A stretch of DNA of 25,745 bases from Xanthobacteraceae bacterium (GTDB lineage Bacteria > Pseudomonadota > Alphaproteobacteria > Rhizobiales > Xanthobacteraceae), in NCBI GenBank assembly GCA_025929595.1, contig JAICQA010000004.1, positions 1-25,745 on the forward strand, read 5' to 3'. Both the position numbers and the translations under genes were made by a program. The notes under the pieces are model-generated. The model was given only the letters and a program-made list of their open reading frames with translations. It made no database searches and was not told where the DNA came from. Below, piece by piece: positions 1 through 6,309 of this stretch (the stretch's first letter is position 1; each line of letters opens with the position of its first letter).

Positions 1-1
1 G

Positions 2-997
2 TATCTGAACCTCACGCCGAACTACAGTATCCGAGAGCATCTCCCGGCCGGCGACCCGGTCAATGCGGCCCTGACGCAAATCGACCGGCACCTGAACGGC
101 GCCTTCTCGGTGCAGATCCCCGTGCCGCTCCCGCCGGGTGCAAACATGCTCGACGCCGCATCACTCGCGGAAATCCGCAAGGTGCATGAGGCCGTGCAAC
201 AGGCGCTGCCCGGCGCCGCCGTGCTCTCGCCCTGGAGCTTCGCGCAATGGCTGGAGGCGAAGACGCCCCAGGAAGCCGCAAGCGCGATCGCGCCGGTGTG
301 GGGCGAGCTTTCGTCCGCGCAACGCCGGCGGCTTTTGTCCGACGACAGACGGAGCGCGCTGGTCACCACCTGGATTGGCGAGTTGTCCGCTACCGAAACC
401 GACCGGCTCGTGTCTCAGCTCGAAGCGAAGATCGCCGAGCGCGGACCGAAGGTGCAGGCGACGGGCCTCGTCGTTCATTCCGCGCGCAAGAGCCAGGGCA
501 TCCTGCGCGAACTCGGCTTCACGCTGATCGCCGAAGTGGTGCTCGCGATCTGCCTGATCGCCTTCGCCTTCCGCTCGGTCAGCGCGGGACTCCTGAGCAT
601 TCTGCCGAACCTCCTGCCGCTGCTCGCCACCGGCACGTTCCTGCTCGTGAGCGGGCGCGGATTGCAATTTGCGAGCGCGCTTGCGCTCACCATCGCCTTC
701 AGCATCGCCGTTAACGAAACCATCCACTACCTGCACCGTTACCGTCACAGCCGCGCAGCCGGACTGAAGCGCGAGGCGGCGGTCCGGGACGGAATCCGCG
801 TTGTCGGCCCCGTGATGATCGCAACCACCGTCGTGCTGTGCGCCGGGCTGTCGGCAACCTTCTTCAGCAGCCTGCCGATGACCGCGCTGTTCGGTTTCCT
901 GTGTGCCTTCCTGCTTGCGGTCGGTCTGATCGCCGATCTTCTGTTGCTGCCTTCCCTGATCCTGGAGTTTCCGAAGCGATGGAAAAGCGACCTGTGA
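2..997 (+). CDS. RND/MMPL-family exporter, C-terminal half (5' end outside window)
   Basis: The frame is open from the first bases of the window to TGA at 995-997, so the gene starts upstream and the ATG at 110 is internal. The visible 331 residues begin with a Y-S-I-R-E-H-L-P motif typical of the periplasmic part of 'predicted exporters of the RND superfamily'. A soluble periplasmic loop follows, to about residue 170. Five hydrophobic helices come next (about 174-191, 195-216, 224-242, 269-288, 292-320), matching the second membrane half of an MMPL/RND permease. Such proteins use proton flux to move hydrophobic molecules out of the inner membrane; the substrate cannot be told from sequence. 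The stop codon lies inside the next gene, which suggests an operon with translational coupling. The family call is confident; substrate and subfamily are open. Confidence 0.85.
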   Translation, partial: YLNLTPNYSIREHLPAGDPVNAALTQIDRHLNGAFSVQIPVPLPPGANMLDAASLAEIRKVHEAVQQALPGAAVLSPWSFAQWLEAKTPQEAASAIAPVWGELSSAQRRRLLSDDRRSALVTTWIGELSATETDRLVSQLEAKIAERGPKVQATGLVVHSARKSQGILRELGFTLIAEVVLAICLIAFAFRSVSAGLLSILPNLLPLLATGTFLLVSGRGLQFASALALTIAFSIAVNETIHYLHRYRHSRAAGLKREAAVRDGIRVVGPVMIATTVVLCAGLSATFFSSLPMTALFGFLCAFLLAVGLIADLLLLPSLILEFPKRWKSDL

Positions 998-1479
998 GTG
1001 CAACCCGTATGCTGGCGCTGGCTTGCGCGCTCACGGCGGCTCATCCGGTTCACGCGCAGTCCGAACCTTATCTCGCGCGCTTCGCGGGCATATGGGTCGG
1101 CCAGGGCTCGCTCAGGCTCGAGCGCGAGAACGCGCGCGAGGCGGTCTATTGCCGGATCACCTCGCGGCTTTCACCGGACGGCACGACGCTGCAGCAGAAC
1201 GGCCGCTGCGCGGCCGGCGAACGCAGCCGGACCATCGCCGGAACGTTGCTCTACGACTCCGCGCACAACACGGTGAGCGGAAGCTGGAGCGGCGGGCCCG
1301 AACGCGCGGAAGTGTCTGGACGACGCCAGGGTGACCGGCTGGTGTTTCAGCTTCGCGGGAACGCCGGAGATGCGCGCGGCAGCGCGATCGTCACGCTCGA
1401 CCCCGCGTCGAGCGGACGATATCGCATGACAATTTCCGGCGAAGCTGGTGGCGGGGAGATCGATTTCCGGCGGCAGTAA
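979..1479 (+). CDS. Exported hypothetical protein coupled to the RND exporter
   Basis: A 166-residue protein. The N-terminus holds a hydrophobic stretch ending A-H-P-V-H-A-Q, which looks like a signal peptide cleaved after about residue 28, so the mature protein should be periplasmic. The mature part is polar and rich in Gly, Arg and Ser, with alternating beta-type patterns (W-V-G-Q-G-S-L, V-S-G-S-W-S-G-G) that suggest a small beta-barrel or lipocalin-like fold; this is inference only. The start is ambiguous. ATG 979 overlaps the exporter gene by 19 nt. GTG 994 overlaps the exporter stop as GTGA, a classic coupling arrangement. ATG 1009 is also possible but leaves a short signal. The tight overlap suggests it works with the exporter. 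I do not recognise a named family. Confidence 0.75.
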   Translation: MEKRPVSATRMLALACALTAAHPVHAQSEPYLARFAGIWVGQGSLRLERENAREAVYCRITSRLSPDGTTLQQNGRCAAGERSRTIAGTLLYDSAHNTVSGSWSGGPERAEVSGRRQGDRLVFQLRGNAGDARGSAIVTLDPASSGRYRMTISGEAGGGEIDFRRQ

Positions 1480-1619
1480 GTACGCACGCCGGGAATGGGT
1501 TAGATGCCACGCGTACCGATGCGTTGTTGCCGCAGTTAGAAACCGGCAAAATCAACTGCGTCCATCATCTCCATTGCGGCCGGTTATCACCCAGCGCGCG
1601 TACCTTGATGAAAACGGTC

Positions 1620-1676
1620 CATTACCGATGCGGTTCCCGCGTCGGCGGCGGTGAGACCGACTTCCGGCGGCAGTAG
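1620..1676 (+). pseudogene. Remnant of a duplicated gene end (paralogue of the 979-1479 gene)
   Basis: The last 11 codons before TAG at 1674 read V-G-G-G-E-T-D-F-R-R-Q. The end of the gene at 979-1479 reads A-G-G-G-E-I-D-F-R-R-Q before its TAA. Over 33 nt about 28 bases match, and three of the five differences are silent third-base changes (another changes TAA to TAG). A recent copying error would not produce this silent-site bias, so an old tandem paralogue whose body has been lost is likelier. Upstream of about 1620 the similarity fades and no intact start with a ribosome site is visible. Confidence 0.5.
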
Positions 1677-1701
1677 AATCCCGCTGCCGCTCAAACGCAA
1701 A

Positions 1702-1723
1702 GTGCCGGGATCGCTCCCGGCAC
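1702..1723 (-). terminator. Perfect hairpin, probable terminator on the minus strand
   Basis: A 9-bp perfect stem (GTGCCGGGA / TCCCGGCAC) with a 4-nt loop. On the minus strand it is followed by a T-rich tail (TTTGCGTTT). On the plus strand no T-tract follows, so it probably ends minus-strand transcription. Confidence 0.5.
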
Positions 1724-1789
1724 CTGCACGAAATCAGGCCCGATCAAAATTCCTGAAAGTCGCCTTCGGGCTCGGACTTCAGCGCAAGA

Positions 1790-2095
1790 TTGCCTCGCGT
1801 GACCGGGCGTGCCCTGCCCTTAGCCTTCGCCGCCCGCGGAGCACGCATCGCCGACTGCGGCGCAACGGAAGTCGATCGCCTGGTCGAAGATCGATTGGCA
1901 AAGCAGCGGCGAAAATGGGGACGGCAAGGCGGTAAGGCCAGCATGGCAGCGCTCTCGCCGGCAGAACGCACAAGGCGCGCGAGGGAAGCGGCTTGCGCCC
2001 GCTGGGCGCAGATGAGTCCTGCCGCACGTCGCACGGTGATCAAACATCTCACATCGGCGCGGAGGCGGAAGTGCGCTCGAGGAGGGCGGAGCTGA
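1790..2095 (+). CDS. Small basic hypothetical protein with Gly-Gly-Lys-Ala / Ala-Arg-Trp motif
   Basis: A frame of 101 codons starting at TTG 1790 (GTG 1799 is an alternative). Its middle part, residues about 39-70, carries R-R-K-W-G-R-Q-G-G-K-A, then L-S-P-A-E-R-T-R-R-A-R-E-A and A-R-W. This order (GGKA, then a helix starting at L-x-P-E/A-x-R, then A-R-W) recurs in many small rhizobial hypothetical proteins and argues that the frame was or is coding. The first 35 residues look random and no clear ribosome site precedes either start, so the true start may lie further in, or the gene may be decayed. The opposite strand also carries an open frame ending at 1744, so strand assignment is not certain. 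Function unknown; the basic charge would fit nucleic-acid binding, which is inference. Confidence 0.35.
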   Translation: MPRVTGRALPLAFAARGARIADCGATEVDRLVEDRLAKQRRKWGRQGGKASMAALSPAERTRRAREAACARWAQMSPAARRTVIKHLTSARRRKCARGGRS

Positions 2096-2547
2096 TGCCC
2101 ATTGTCGACATTCCCTCGCTTGCGCCGTCGACCGGTCGGAACGCCGCTGCCTGCCAAGAGGTGCAAAGCGTCTAGACGATCCTGGGGCGTATCGCCTGCG
2201 GGCAGGACGTGATGCGGGGGCCGGCGAACGCTGCCGAACGGCTCGTTCCATTTTCAAGGGCATGCAAAGGAACGAAGCGCCGAGGCTGGCGTTTTCCAAA
2301 TGAGAGCGCGAGTGCACTCAAGCCTTTCACCAGGCGCGCGCTCGCAGGGCCCGCACTTCAAATAATGGAGGCGGGCCTTGCCCATTGCGCGTTCGTCCAG
2401 ATTGGGTGTCGGTCCCACGGGCGTTGCAACTGCATGAACACATCGGAGTCACGTTGGCCCGAGGCTTGCCCGGAACCGCGGCCCGTCGCTTGCGTTGCTG
2501 GATAACGGCTGGCGCCCCCGTCCGTATAGTTAAGCGAGCCTGAGCCA
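2096..2547. other. Stretch without a supported gene
   Basis: Open frames exist on both strands (for example 2209-2505 plus and 2358-2588 minus), but none has a ribosome site, a recognisable motif or a natural amino-acid mix. I see no RNA gene, repeat or clear hairpin here. It looks like decayed accessory sequence. Confidence 0.4.
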
Positions 2548-2727
2548 ATGCCAAAGCCGACAAAGGGAAATCCCGACCTCGAAGACATCAGGCCCGAGGA
2601 TCGGCGTCAGCCCGGCGCGGACTTTCATCAGCCGATCCGCGGCAACGAACCGCCGAGCGATGGTAAAAAGCCAGGCGACGAGAGGCTACGCGGCGAGGAT
2701 CGATCGGCGACGAAATCACGCGCTTAA
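2548..2727 (+). CDS. Small hydrophilic hypothetical protein (59 aa)
   Basis: ATG 2548 to TAA 2725-2727 encodes 59 residues starting M-P-K-P-T-K-G-N-P-D-L. The product is strongly polar and rich in Asp, Glu, Arg, Lys, Pro and Gly, with no hydrophobic core, so it is probably disordered. Balanced acidic and basic residues and repeated R-P-E-D-R / G-E-D-R patterns are more protein-like than the surrounding frames. The ribosome site is weak (GAG four bases before the ATG). It stands alone between non-coding stretches. No function can be assigned. Confidence 0.4.
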   Translation: MPKPTKGNPDLEDIRPEDRRQPGADFHQPIRGNEPPSDGKKPGDERLRGEDRSATKSRA

Positions 2728-2860
2728 TGTCGACGCAACCGCGAGTAATCTAGACTCAATTCCTAGCGTGTTCCCGCTCGTCCACAGGCATCGCTAGCGA
2801 TTGCGCGCGTGGCGCGGGTCGGTTTCGATTGCGGAATGCGCCACCGCGGTTCCGATCCAC

Positions 2861-3141
2861 ATGACCACCCGCAGCCCTGGCGACGTCGAGAGCCACCGCC
2901 GCCGATTCCGACGCTTACTCAGTTGGCGCGCGACGATTGATTTTGGGTTCATTGCAATAGTTGCAGCCATTGCAAGGCGGTGAAGCTCGCGCCGCTGGTC
3001 GAGAAATTCGGCAGGGATACGTCGAGCGACAAAATCCGCCGCGATGCTCGCTGCACGAAGTGCGGTCACAAAGGCGCGACGCTGGGACTGCCTAGCTGGG
3101 TGAATTCGCTTGTGGGCTTTCAGCTGTATCCGGGCAACTAG
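2861..3141 (+). pseudogene. Zinc-ribbon protein gene with a single-base frameshift
   Basis: From 2941 to TAG 3139-3141 the plus strand encodes 66 residues with C-N-S-C-S-H-C near the start and C-T-K-C-G-H-K-G-A about 30 residues later, followed by L-P-S-W. This paired Cys-x2-Cys pattern is a zinc-ribbon type found in small rhizobial proteins. The frame has no start codon: TGA at 2938-2940 closes it upstream. The neighbouring frame, from ATG 2861, reads R-R-R-F-R-R-L-L-S-W-R-A-T-I-D-F and would run straight into the zinc-ribbon if one T were restored in the TTTT run at 2941-2944. The product would then be about 93 residues. The loss is either a real inactivating deletion, a homopolymer sequencing error or, least likely, programmed slippage. 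The last 50 nt overlap the end of the opposite-strand gene at 3092-3397. Confidence 0.6.
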
Positions 3142-3397
3142 TTTGCGTGGCAAGTGGCGGCTGATTGAGCGGTCCAGCCGGAATTCCAGCAGAAACTAAA
3201 GCGCGCTGACACAGAGCACGAGGATCGCGCTCACCTGCGGCTAAATGCTGAATGATATGCTTGGCGATAACCTCGCGCACCAACTCGGGCGGGCTGCCAA
3301 GTTCAACAAGCGCCTTATCGTAAGCCCTGATCGCAAGCGCAACGGTCCCGGGATCGAAAGCGGTAGGTTCGTGCGTGAATGGTAGGATTTGACCCAT
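3092..3397 (-). CDS. Conserved small hypothetical protein (rhizobial type)
   Basis: The chosen start is ATG at 3397, giving 101 residues that begin M-G-Q-I-L-P-F. AAGGGAG lies about six bases upstream and decides against the longer frame from 3511, whose first 38 residues look random. The core, F-D-P-G-T-V-A-L-A-I-R-A-Y-D-K-A, then V-R-E-V-I-A-K and G-E-R-D-P-x-x-L-C, is all helical and matches in style a common Bradyrhizobium family of unknown function, often found as lone small genes. Residues after about 75 form a Pro/Ser/Thr-rich tail that overlaps the opposite zinc-ribbon remnant and may be a run-on into foreign sequence. Function unknown; a cytoplasmic helical protein. Confidence 0.7.
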   Translation of the reverse strand: MGQILPFTHEPTAFDPGTVALAIRAYDKALVELGSPPELVREVIAKHIIQHLAAGERDPRALCQRALVSAGIPAGPLNQPPLATQTSCPDTAESPQANSPS

Positions 3398-3700
3398 TGG
3401 ATACTCCCTTGAGCACAACCAGCCCAAGCCACTCAAGGCATCTTGCGGGACAAAAATATTGGCGACTGTATAAAAAGGCACACCCTCATTGTGGGGCTGC
3501 TGAGCCGCCAAATTCGAACAGAGTCACTACGCACGATGCTGCGACAGGCCGAATTTAAGAACCGCGAATAGATGGCCTAGATGACTAGGTGTAGCGCGCA
3601 AAGCGAATTCGCCGCCGCGTAAGTTTCAATTTTCCTCGTAAATCGCGCGCAGGCTTGTCGCGACATGCGGTTCCATCGCTCTATTGTGATTTGAGCGGCT
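3398..3700. other. Intergenic stretch, no gene seen
   Basis: More AT-rich than the flanks. It contains the ribosome site and probably the promoter of the minus-strand gene starting at 3397 (T-rich and TATA-like blocks at about 3452-3475), but no open frame or RNA that I can support. Confidence 0.4.
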
Positions 3701-3919
3701 TTAGTGCGACCGGTCAGAATTCGTCTGTCCGGTACCGCGTGACTTCAGTTCCGCGTTAAAAGAATTCTCGCGTCGGGTGCGGTTGCGAATGAGCAAAAGC
3801 CAGCCTTGCGCAATCCGCAACCATGCAGACCGGTCGCGGTCATTTGAGGCGTGGTCTGCCGCATTCTGCGCATTCGCAGCCTCACGGCGGTACTCGTCGT
3901 CCTTGTTCCGGCCGGACAT
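3701..3919 (-). CDS. Conserved small helical hypothetical protein (72 aa)
   Basis: The start is ATG at 3919, preceded by GAGGA at a seven-base spacing; the longer frame up to 4105 has no such site and an unnatural composition. The 72 residues run D-E-Y-R-R-E-A-A-N-A-Q, then A-D-H-A-S-N-D-R-D-R-S-A-W-L-R-I-A-Q-G-W-L, and end in a polar tail. This is the pattern of a very common rhizobial family of short proteins with one or two amphipathic helices (E-Y-R-x-x-A-x-x-x-x, W-L-x-I-A-x-x-W). No function is known for the family. Another small gene of similar helical type starts on the plus strand at 4159. Confidence 0.75.
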   Translation of the reverse strand: MSGRNKDDEYRREAANAQNAADHASNDRDRSAWLRIAQGWLLLIRNRTRRENSFNAELKSRGTGQTNSDRSH

Positions 3920-4158
3920 ATGGTGTCCTCTGCCTCTATCACGCTTGATGATGTCGCGTGGGTCAAGGGCATACCTGAGAACGTGGTCGCCCGGCCTACG
4001 TTCCCGGCCGTACCGATGCCTAAAGCCCTCACCATGCGCGACGTGATGAAACTTTAGCCCGAGAAACGGCGGAAGCGCGGCCGCGCGATCGGGCGCCGTC
4101 GACACGGCAGCCAGAGCCCCAGGCCGAGGCGAAGCGGGACCCGCGCGGAGGCGTGGTC

Positions 4159-4317
4159 ATGAAAAATGACATCTCGCTGGCCGAACTTGCCGCGCAGTGC
4201 GAGCAGCGGGCCAAGGAAGTTCAGTCACCCGGCGATCGAGCCCAGCTTGAGCAAATCGCGCAGCAGCTACGGCAACTTTCTCAAGGGCGAGAAAGTCCGC
4301 TGAAGTTGGTCTCCTAG
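4159..4317 (+). CDS. Short helical hypothetical protein (52 aa)
   Basis: ATG 4159 to TAG 4315-4317. A strong ribosome site, GGAGG at 4147-4151, lies seven bases before the ATG, which makes this short frame credible. The product begins M-K-N-D-I-S-L-A-E-L-A-A-Q-C-E-Q and continues with heptad-like spacing of Leu, Ala and Ile (L-E-Q-I-A-Q-Q-L-R-Q-L), suggesting one long amphipathic or coiled-coil helix. It resembles in general style the E-Y-R-type protein at 3701-3919, but I see no clear sequence identity. It is divergent from that gene with about 240 nt of unassigned sequence between. Function unknown. Confidence 0.55.
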   Translation: MKNDISLAELAAQCEQRAKEVQSPGDRAQLEQIAQQLRQLSQGRESPLKLVS

Positions 4318-4383
4318 GAGATCCCGAGGCATCGTGCGGCGGCGGCAAATCAATCGCGGCTCGCAGTTAGCTCCACTAAAGAA

Positions 4384-4415
4384 AAGGCCCCGCCTCGGGG
4401 TAGGGGCGGGGCCTT
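4384..4415 (-). terminator. Strong intrinsic terminator
   Basis: An 11-bp perfect stem (AAGGCCCCGCC / GGCGGGGCCTT) with a 10-nt loop. On the minus strand it is followed by TTTTCTTTAG, so it most likely ends transcription of the minus-strand gene at 4505-4807. It may also work weakly for the plus-strand gene ending at 4317. Confidence 0.75.
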
Positions 4416-4504
4416 GGAGGGACCGGTACAATTGAGGGGTACGGGGAATCAAGTGCGCCGGCGCTAGGCAAATGCCGCTGAAGCCGTATCGTTCCAATGA
4501 GCCC

Positions 4505-4807
4505 TCAGGCCGGCTCCAAGACGGCGCTCGGATGCTTGGCGGATTTGTCGCGCCCGCCATCCGGGCCGGGAAGAAACTGCAGCCGAACAAGACCGTCGAA
4601 CATCAACTCGATCGCCTGTTTGCCACCGCGGGGTTCCGGCAGCCTCGCGAAAAGCAGCGGGCCTTGGCACTCCGGGGCATGGACCTCGACCGTGTATCGA
4701 TGCCCGTCCGTATGGGTCACCCAGATCGTCGGCCGCGCGCTGGTGTGCACTGCGCCGACCGCCATCAGCCTCCCATGCACGGGAATGTTCTTCTTGATCA
4801 TCTCCAT
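4505..4807 (-). CDS. Hypothetical protein, beta-rich (100 aa)
   Basis: Starts at ATG 4807 (ATG 4801 is an alternative two codons on). The product reads M-E-M-I-K-K-N-I-P-V-H-G-R-L-M, then T-I-W-V-T-H-T-D-G-H-R-Y-T-V-E-V, then A-I-E-L-M-F-D-G-L-V-R-L. Alternating hydrophobic residues suggest a small beta-sheet domain. The last 25 residues are polar and probably disordered. The longer frame up to 4984 has an unnatural N-terminus. The ribosome site is weak at both starts. A strong terminator follows the gene, which supports it as a single-gene unit. I recognise the general type as a rhizobial hypothetical protein but cannot name a family. Confidence 0.6.
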   Translation of the reverse strand: MEMIKKNIPVHGRLMAVGAVHTSARPTIWVTHTDGHRYTVEVHAPECQGPLLFARLPEPRGGKQAIELMFDGLVRLQFLPGPDGGRDKSAKHPSAVLEPA

Positions 4808-4903
4808 GGACGGCCAACGCCGAACCCCGCACGCCCGTTCCGGCTCAGCGCCGCGTCCCACTGCTTTATGCCTATGCCGAGTGGCTGCATTTTCGAGCGC
4901 AAC

Positions 4904-5122
4904 ATGGTCAAGACAGAAGCGCACCCAGAACGTGATGACGCTCACAGGTTCACGCCCGTAAATTGCGTATCGTTCAAGCCGCACCGCCCTGGCTCGAAAA
5001 GGCAGTTAGCCTCGAAGAGAGCGGCCAAGGTTCTGAAAACGGTCGGCGCCAAGGTCCGGCTCGACTCGCCTTTCAGCGCCGAACGAATTGCAGCGGCAAA
5101 GGCCAAGCGCGAAGCCGCCTGA
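4904..5122 (+). CDS. Small basic hypothetical protein (72 aa)
   Basis: Reading back from TGA at 5120-5122, the frame has a natural-looking C-terminal half: S-K-R-Q-L-A-S-K-R-A-A-K-V-L-K-T-V-G-A-K, then S-P-F-S-A-E-R-I-A-A-A-K-A-K-R-E. It is Lys/Ala/Arg-rich and helical. ATG 4904 keeps it clear of the opposite gene at 4505-4807. The frame stays open to 4472 but becomes an antisense shadow there. No clear ribosome site is visible, so the start is a guess. A strong plus-strand terminator begins 23 nt after the stop, which is the best support that something here is transcribed. Basic charge would fit nucleic-acid binding; function unknown. Confidence 0.45.
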   Translation: MVKTEAHPERDDAHRFTPVNCVSFKPHRPGSKRQLASKRAAKVLKTVGAKVRLDSPFSAERIAAAKAKREAA

Positions 5123-5145
5123 AGGCGGCGGACCTAACACTCATC

Positions 5146-5181
5146 ACCGCCTCGGAGTTCGCTCCGGGGCGGTTTGCTTTT
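5146..5181 (+). terminator. Intrinsic terminator
   Basis: A 12-bp stem, ACCGCCTCGGAG pairing with CTCCGGGGCGGT (one G-U pair), closed by a TTCG tetraloop and followed by TTGCTTTT. It ends the transcript of the gene at 4904-5122. Confidence 0.8.
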
Positions 5182-5548
5182 GGCCGCCCGTCGCATCGAT
5201 ACGGAACCGCTACACTTGGCTGGGAAAATGTTCCCTCTCCCCCGTTTCAGCCCCGGTGGCGAACGCAATCCGCCCCACTGCCGCCGCACTAACTCCACAA
5301 TCGCCGCCGCACGCAGATTTTTGTACCTAGGACGAAATTCTTCGCAACTAATTCAAATTGTAACGATTGTCTCCCCGCTGTGAGAATGAGTCGGTTGCGT
5401 AGCGAGTAGCGTTGCGGAGTAGCGGTGCGCGTCAGTGCACTGGGAAGACTGCGGTCCGGACAACACGCGCCACCCAGACGGCCCCTCCTCACGGGCCAAA
5501 CGGGGCGTTCGGCCGCCTGCTTGCAACAGTAACGCAGTGAGGAACGTC
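5182..5548. other. Intergenic stretch with short GTAGCG repeats
   Basis: No supported gene. GTAGCG occurs three times within 5399-5424. The minus-strand frame across 5353-5616 is hydrophobic only because it is antisense to an Ala-rich signal peptide. The stretch should contain the promoter of the exported protein that starts at 5549. Confidence 0.4.
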
Positions 5549-5911
5549 ATGAAAAATAGGAAAAATAGAATGCTTGCAGCCGCAGTCATTATCGCGGCGT
5601 CCGCCGTCGTGGCCAATCCGGCTTATGCCACGGGCGTTCATCCACCCATCGTGAAGCACCCACCCAAACATCATCACCACGGTGGCCACGCCGGAAAGCT
5701 GATCGTCGGCTGCATCTTTGGCTCGGCACTCGGCACGATCGGCACCGCGTTGCGGGTCAGCCGCACCGAGAACCGCGAATTGACGCAAGGCGAGGCTCTG
5801 ACCGCTATGAGCTTCTGCGGCCTTGGTTCGTTCGTCGCGGCCAGACATACCATGGCCCCCCGTGCGCAGGTCGTCAGGGCCCCCCGTGCGCGGGTCGTCG
5901 CCCGGTACTGA
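5549..5911 (+). CDS. Exported His-rich small protein with glycine-zipper-like segment
   Basis: The start is ATG 5549, with GAGGA seven bases upstream; the frame is open further up but not protein-like. Residues 1-26 form a signal peptide (M-K-N-R-K-N-R-M-L-A-A-A..., ending A-Y-A-T-G). After it comes a His/Pro/Lys-rich stretch (P-P-K-H-H-H-H-G-G-H), then a hydrophobic Gly/Ala segment (L-I-V-G-C-I-F-G-S-A-L-G-T-I-G-T-A-L) like a glycine zipper or membrane helix, then a basic tail rich in R-A-P-R-A. The 120-residue protein is therefore periplasmic or membrane-attached. The His cluster could bind metal; that is inference. A plus-strand terminator follows 39 nt after the stop, so it is transcribed alone. 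Confidence 0.7.
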   Translation: MKNRKNRMLAAAVIIAASAVVANPAYATGVHPPIVKHPPKHHHHGGHAGKLIVGCIFGSALGTIGTALRVSRTENRELTQGEALTAMSFCGLGSFVAARHTMAPRAQVVRAPRARVVARY

Positions 5912-5950
5912 GTAGGCGACCCCGCGAACTAGAAAAGTCCTTCCCAACTT

Positions 5951-5984
5951 GCCGCCCTCGGTTCACGCCGGGGCGGCTTTCTAT
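5951..5984 (+). terminator. Intrinsic terminator
   Basis: Stem GCCGCCC-CGG / CCG-GGGCGGC with a single bulged T and a 6-nt loop, then TTTCTATT. It ends the transcript of the gene at 5549-5911 and overlaps the stop of the opposite gene at 5981. Confidence 0.7.
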
Positions 5985-6175
5985 TCGGCCGGGGCAACTA
6001 ACGCGCCGGGTCTGACGGCAGCGAGCAATTCCTGTAACTTGGCTGCAGTCCGCTCCGGCAGCACTAACTCGACATAGCCATCCGGCCCCGACGCCGTCGC
6101 ATGGAATCGACGCGCCGGCCGATCGCCGTCGACATAAACAAGTTCAACGTCTGAAATTTCAATCCTACGAGGCAT
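5981..6175 (-). CDS. Small hypothetical protein (64 aa)
   Basis: ATG at 6175 is preceded by a purine-rich GAGTGAG block. The product begins M-P-R-R-I-E-I-S-D-V-E-L-V-Y-V-D-G-D, continues with F-H-A-T-A-S-G-P-D-G-Y-V-E-L-V-L-P, and ends with a helix (T-A-A-K-L-Q-E-L-L-A-A-V). Two or three beta strands followed by one helix give a compact, protein-like pattern with a balanced charge. Nothing in it points to an enzyme. Its stop overlaps the terminator of the convergent His-rich gene. I do not recognise a family. Confidence 0.6.
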   Translation of the reverse strand: MPRRIEISDVELVYVDGDRPARRFHATASGPDGYVELVLPERTAAKLQELLAAVRPGALVAPAE

Positions 6176-6309
6176 GTTCTCACTCTACTACGCCGCGGCA
6201 ACGCAACGGGCAGTGAGGCCCCTGGTTCCGCAATATCGGGTAGGTTGGTAAACGGCGGACCTGACACTCGCCCAGTCCGGTGCCAACATCGCGGGCGGGG
6301 GGCGATGTG

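Noticed and set aside
3777..4057. Overlapping plus-strand frames opposite the gene at 3701-3919
   Set aside because: The minus-strand gene has a good ribosome site and a family-like sequence; the plus frames show neither.
4441..4455. GGGGAATC block as a possible copy of the tRNA-Glu end (attachment site)
   Set aside because: Only about eight bases match the tRNA T-arm, too short to be more than chance.
4472..4903. Long plus-strand extension of the gene ending at 5122
   Set aside because: It is antisense to the better supported minus-strand gene at 4505-4807 and has an unnatural residue mix.
5353..5616. Minus-strand frame with a hydrophobic helix
   Set aside because: The helix is antisense to the Ala-rich signal peptide of the gene at 5549, a common artefact.
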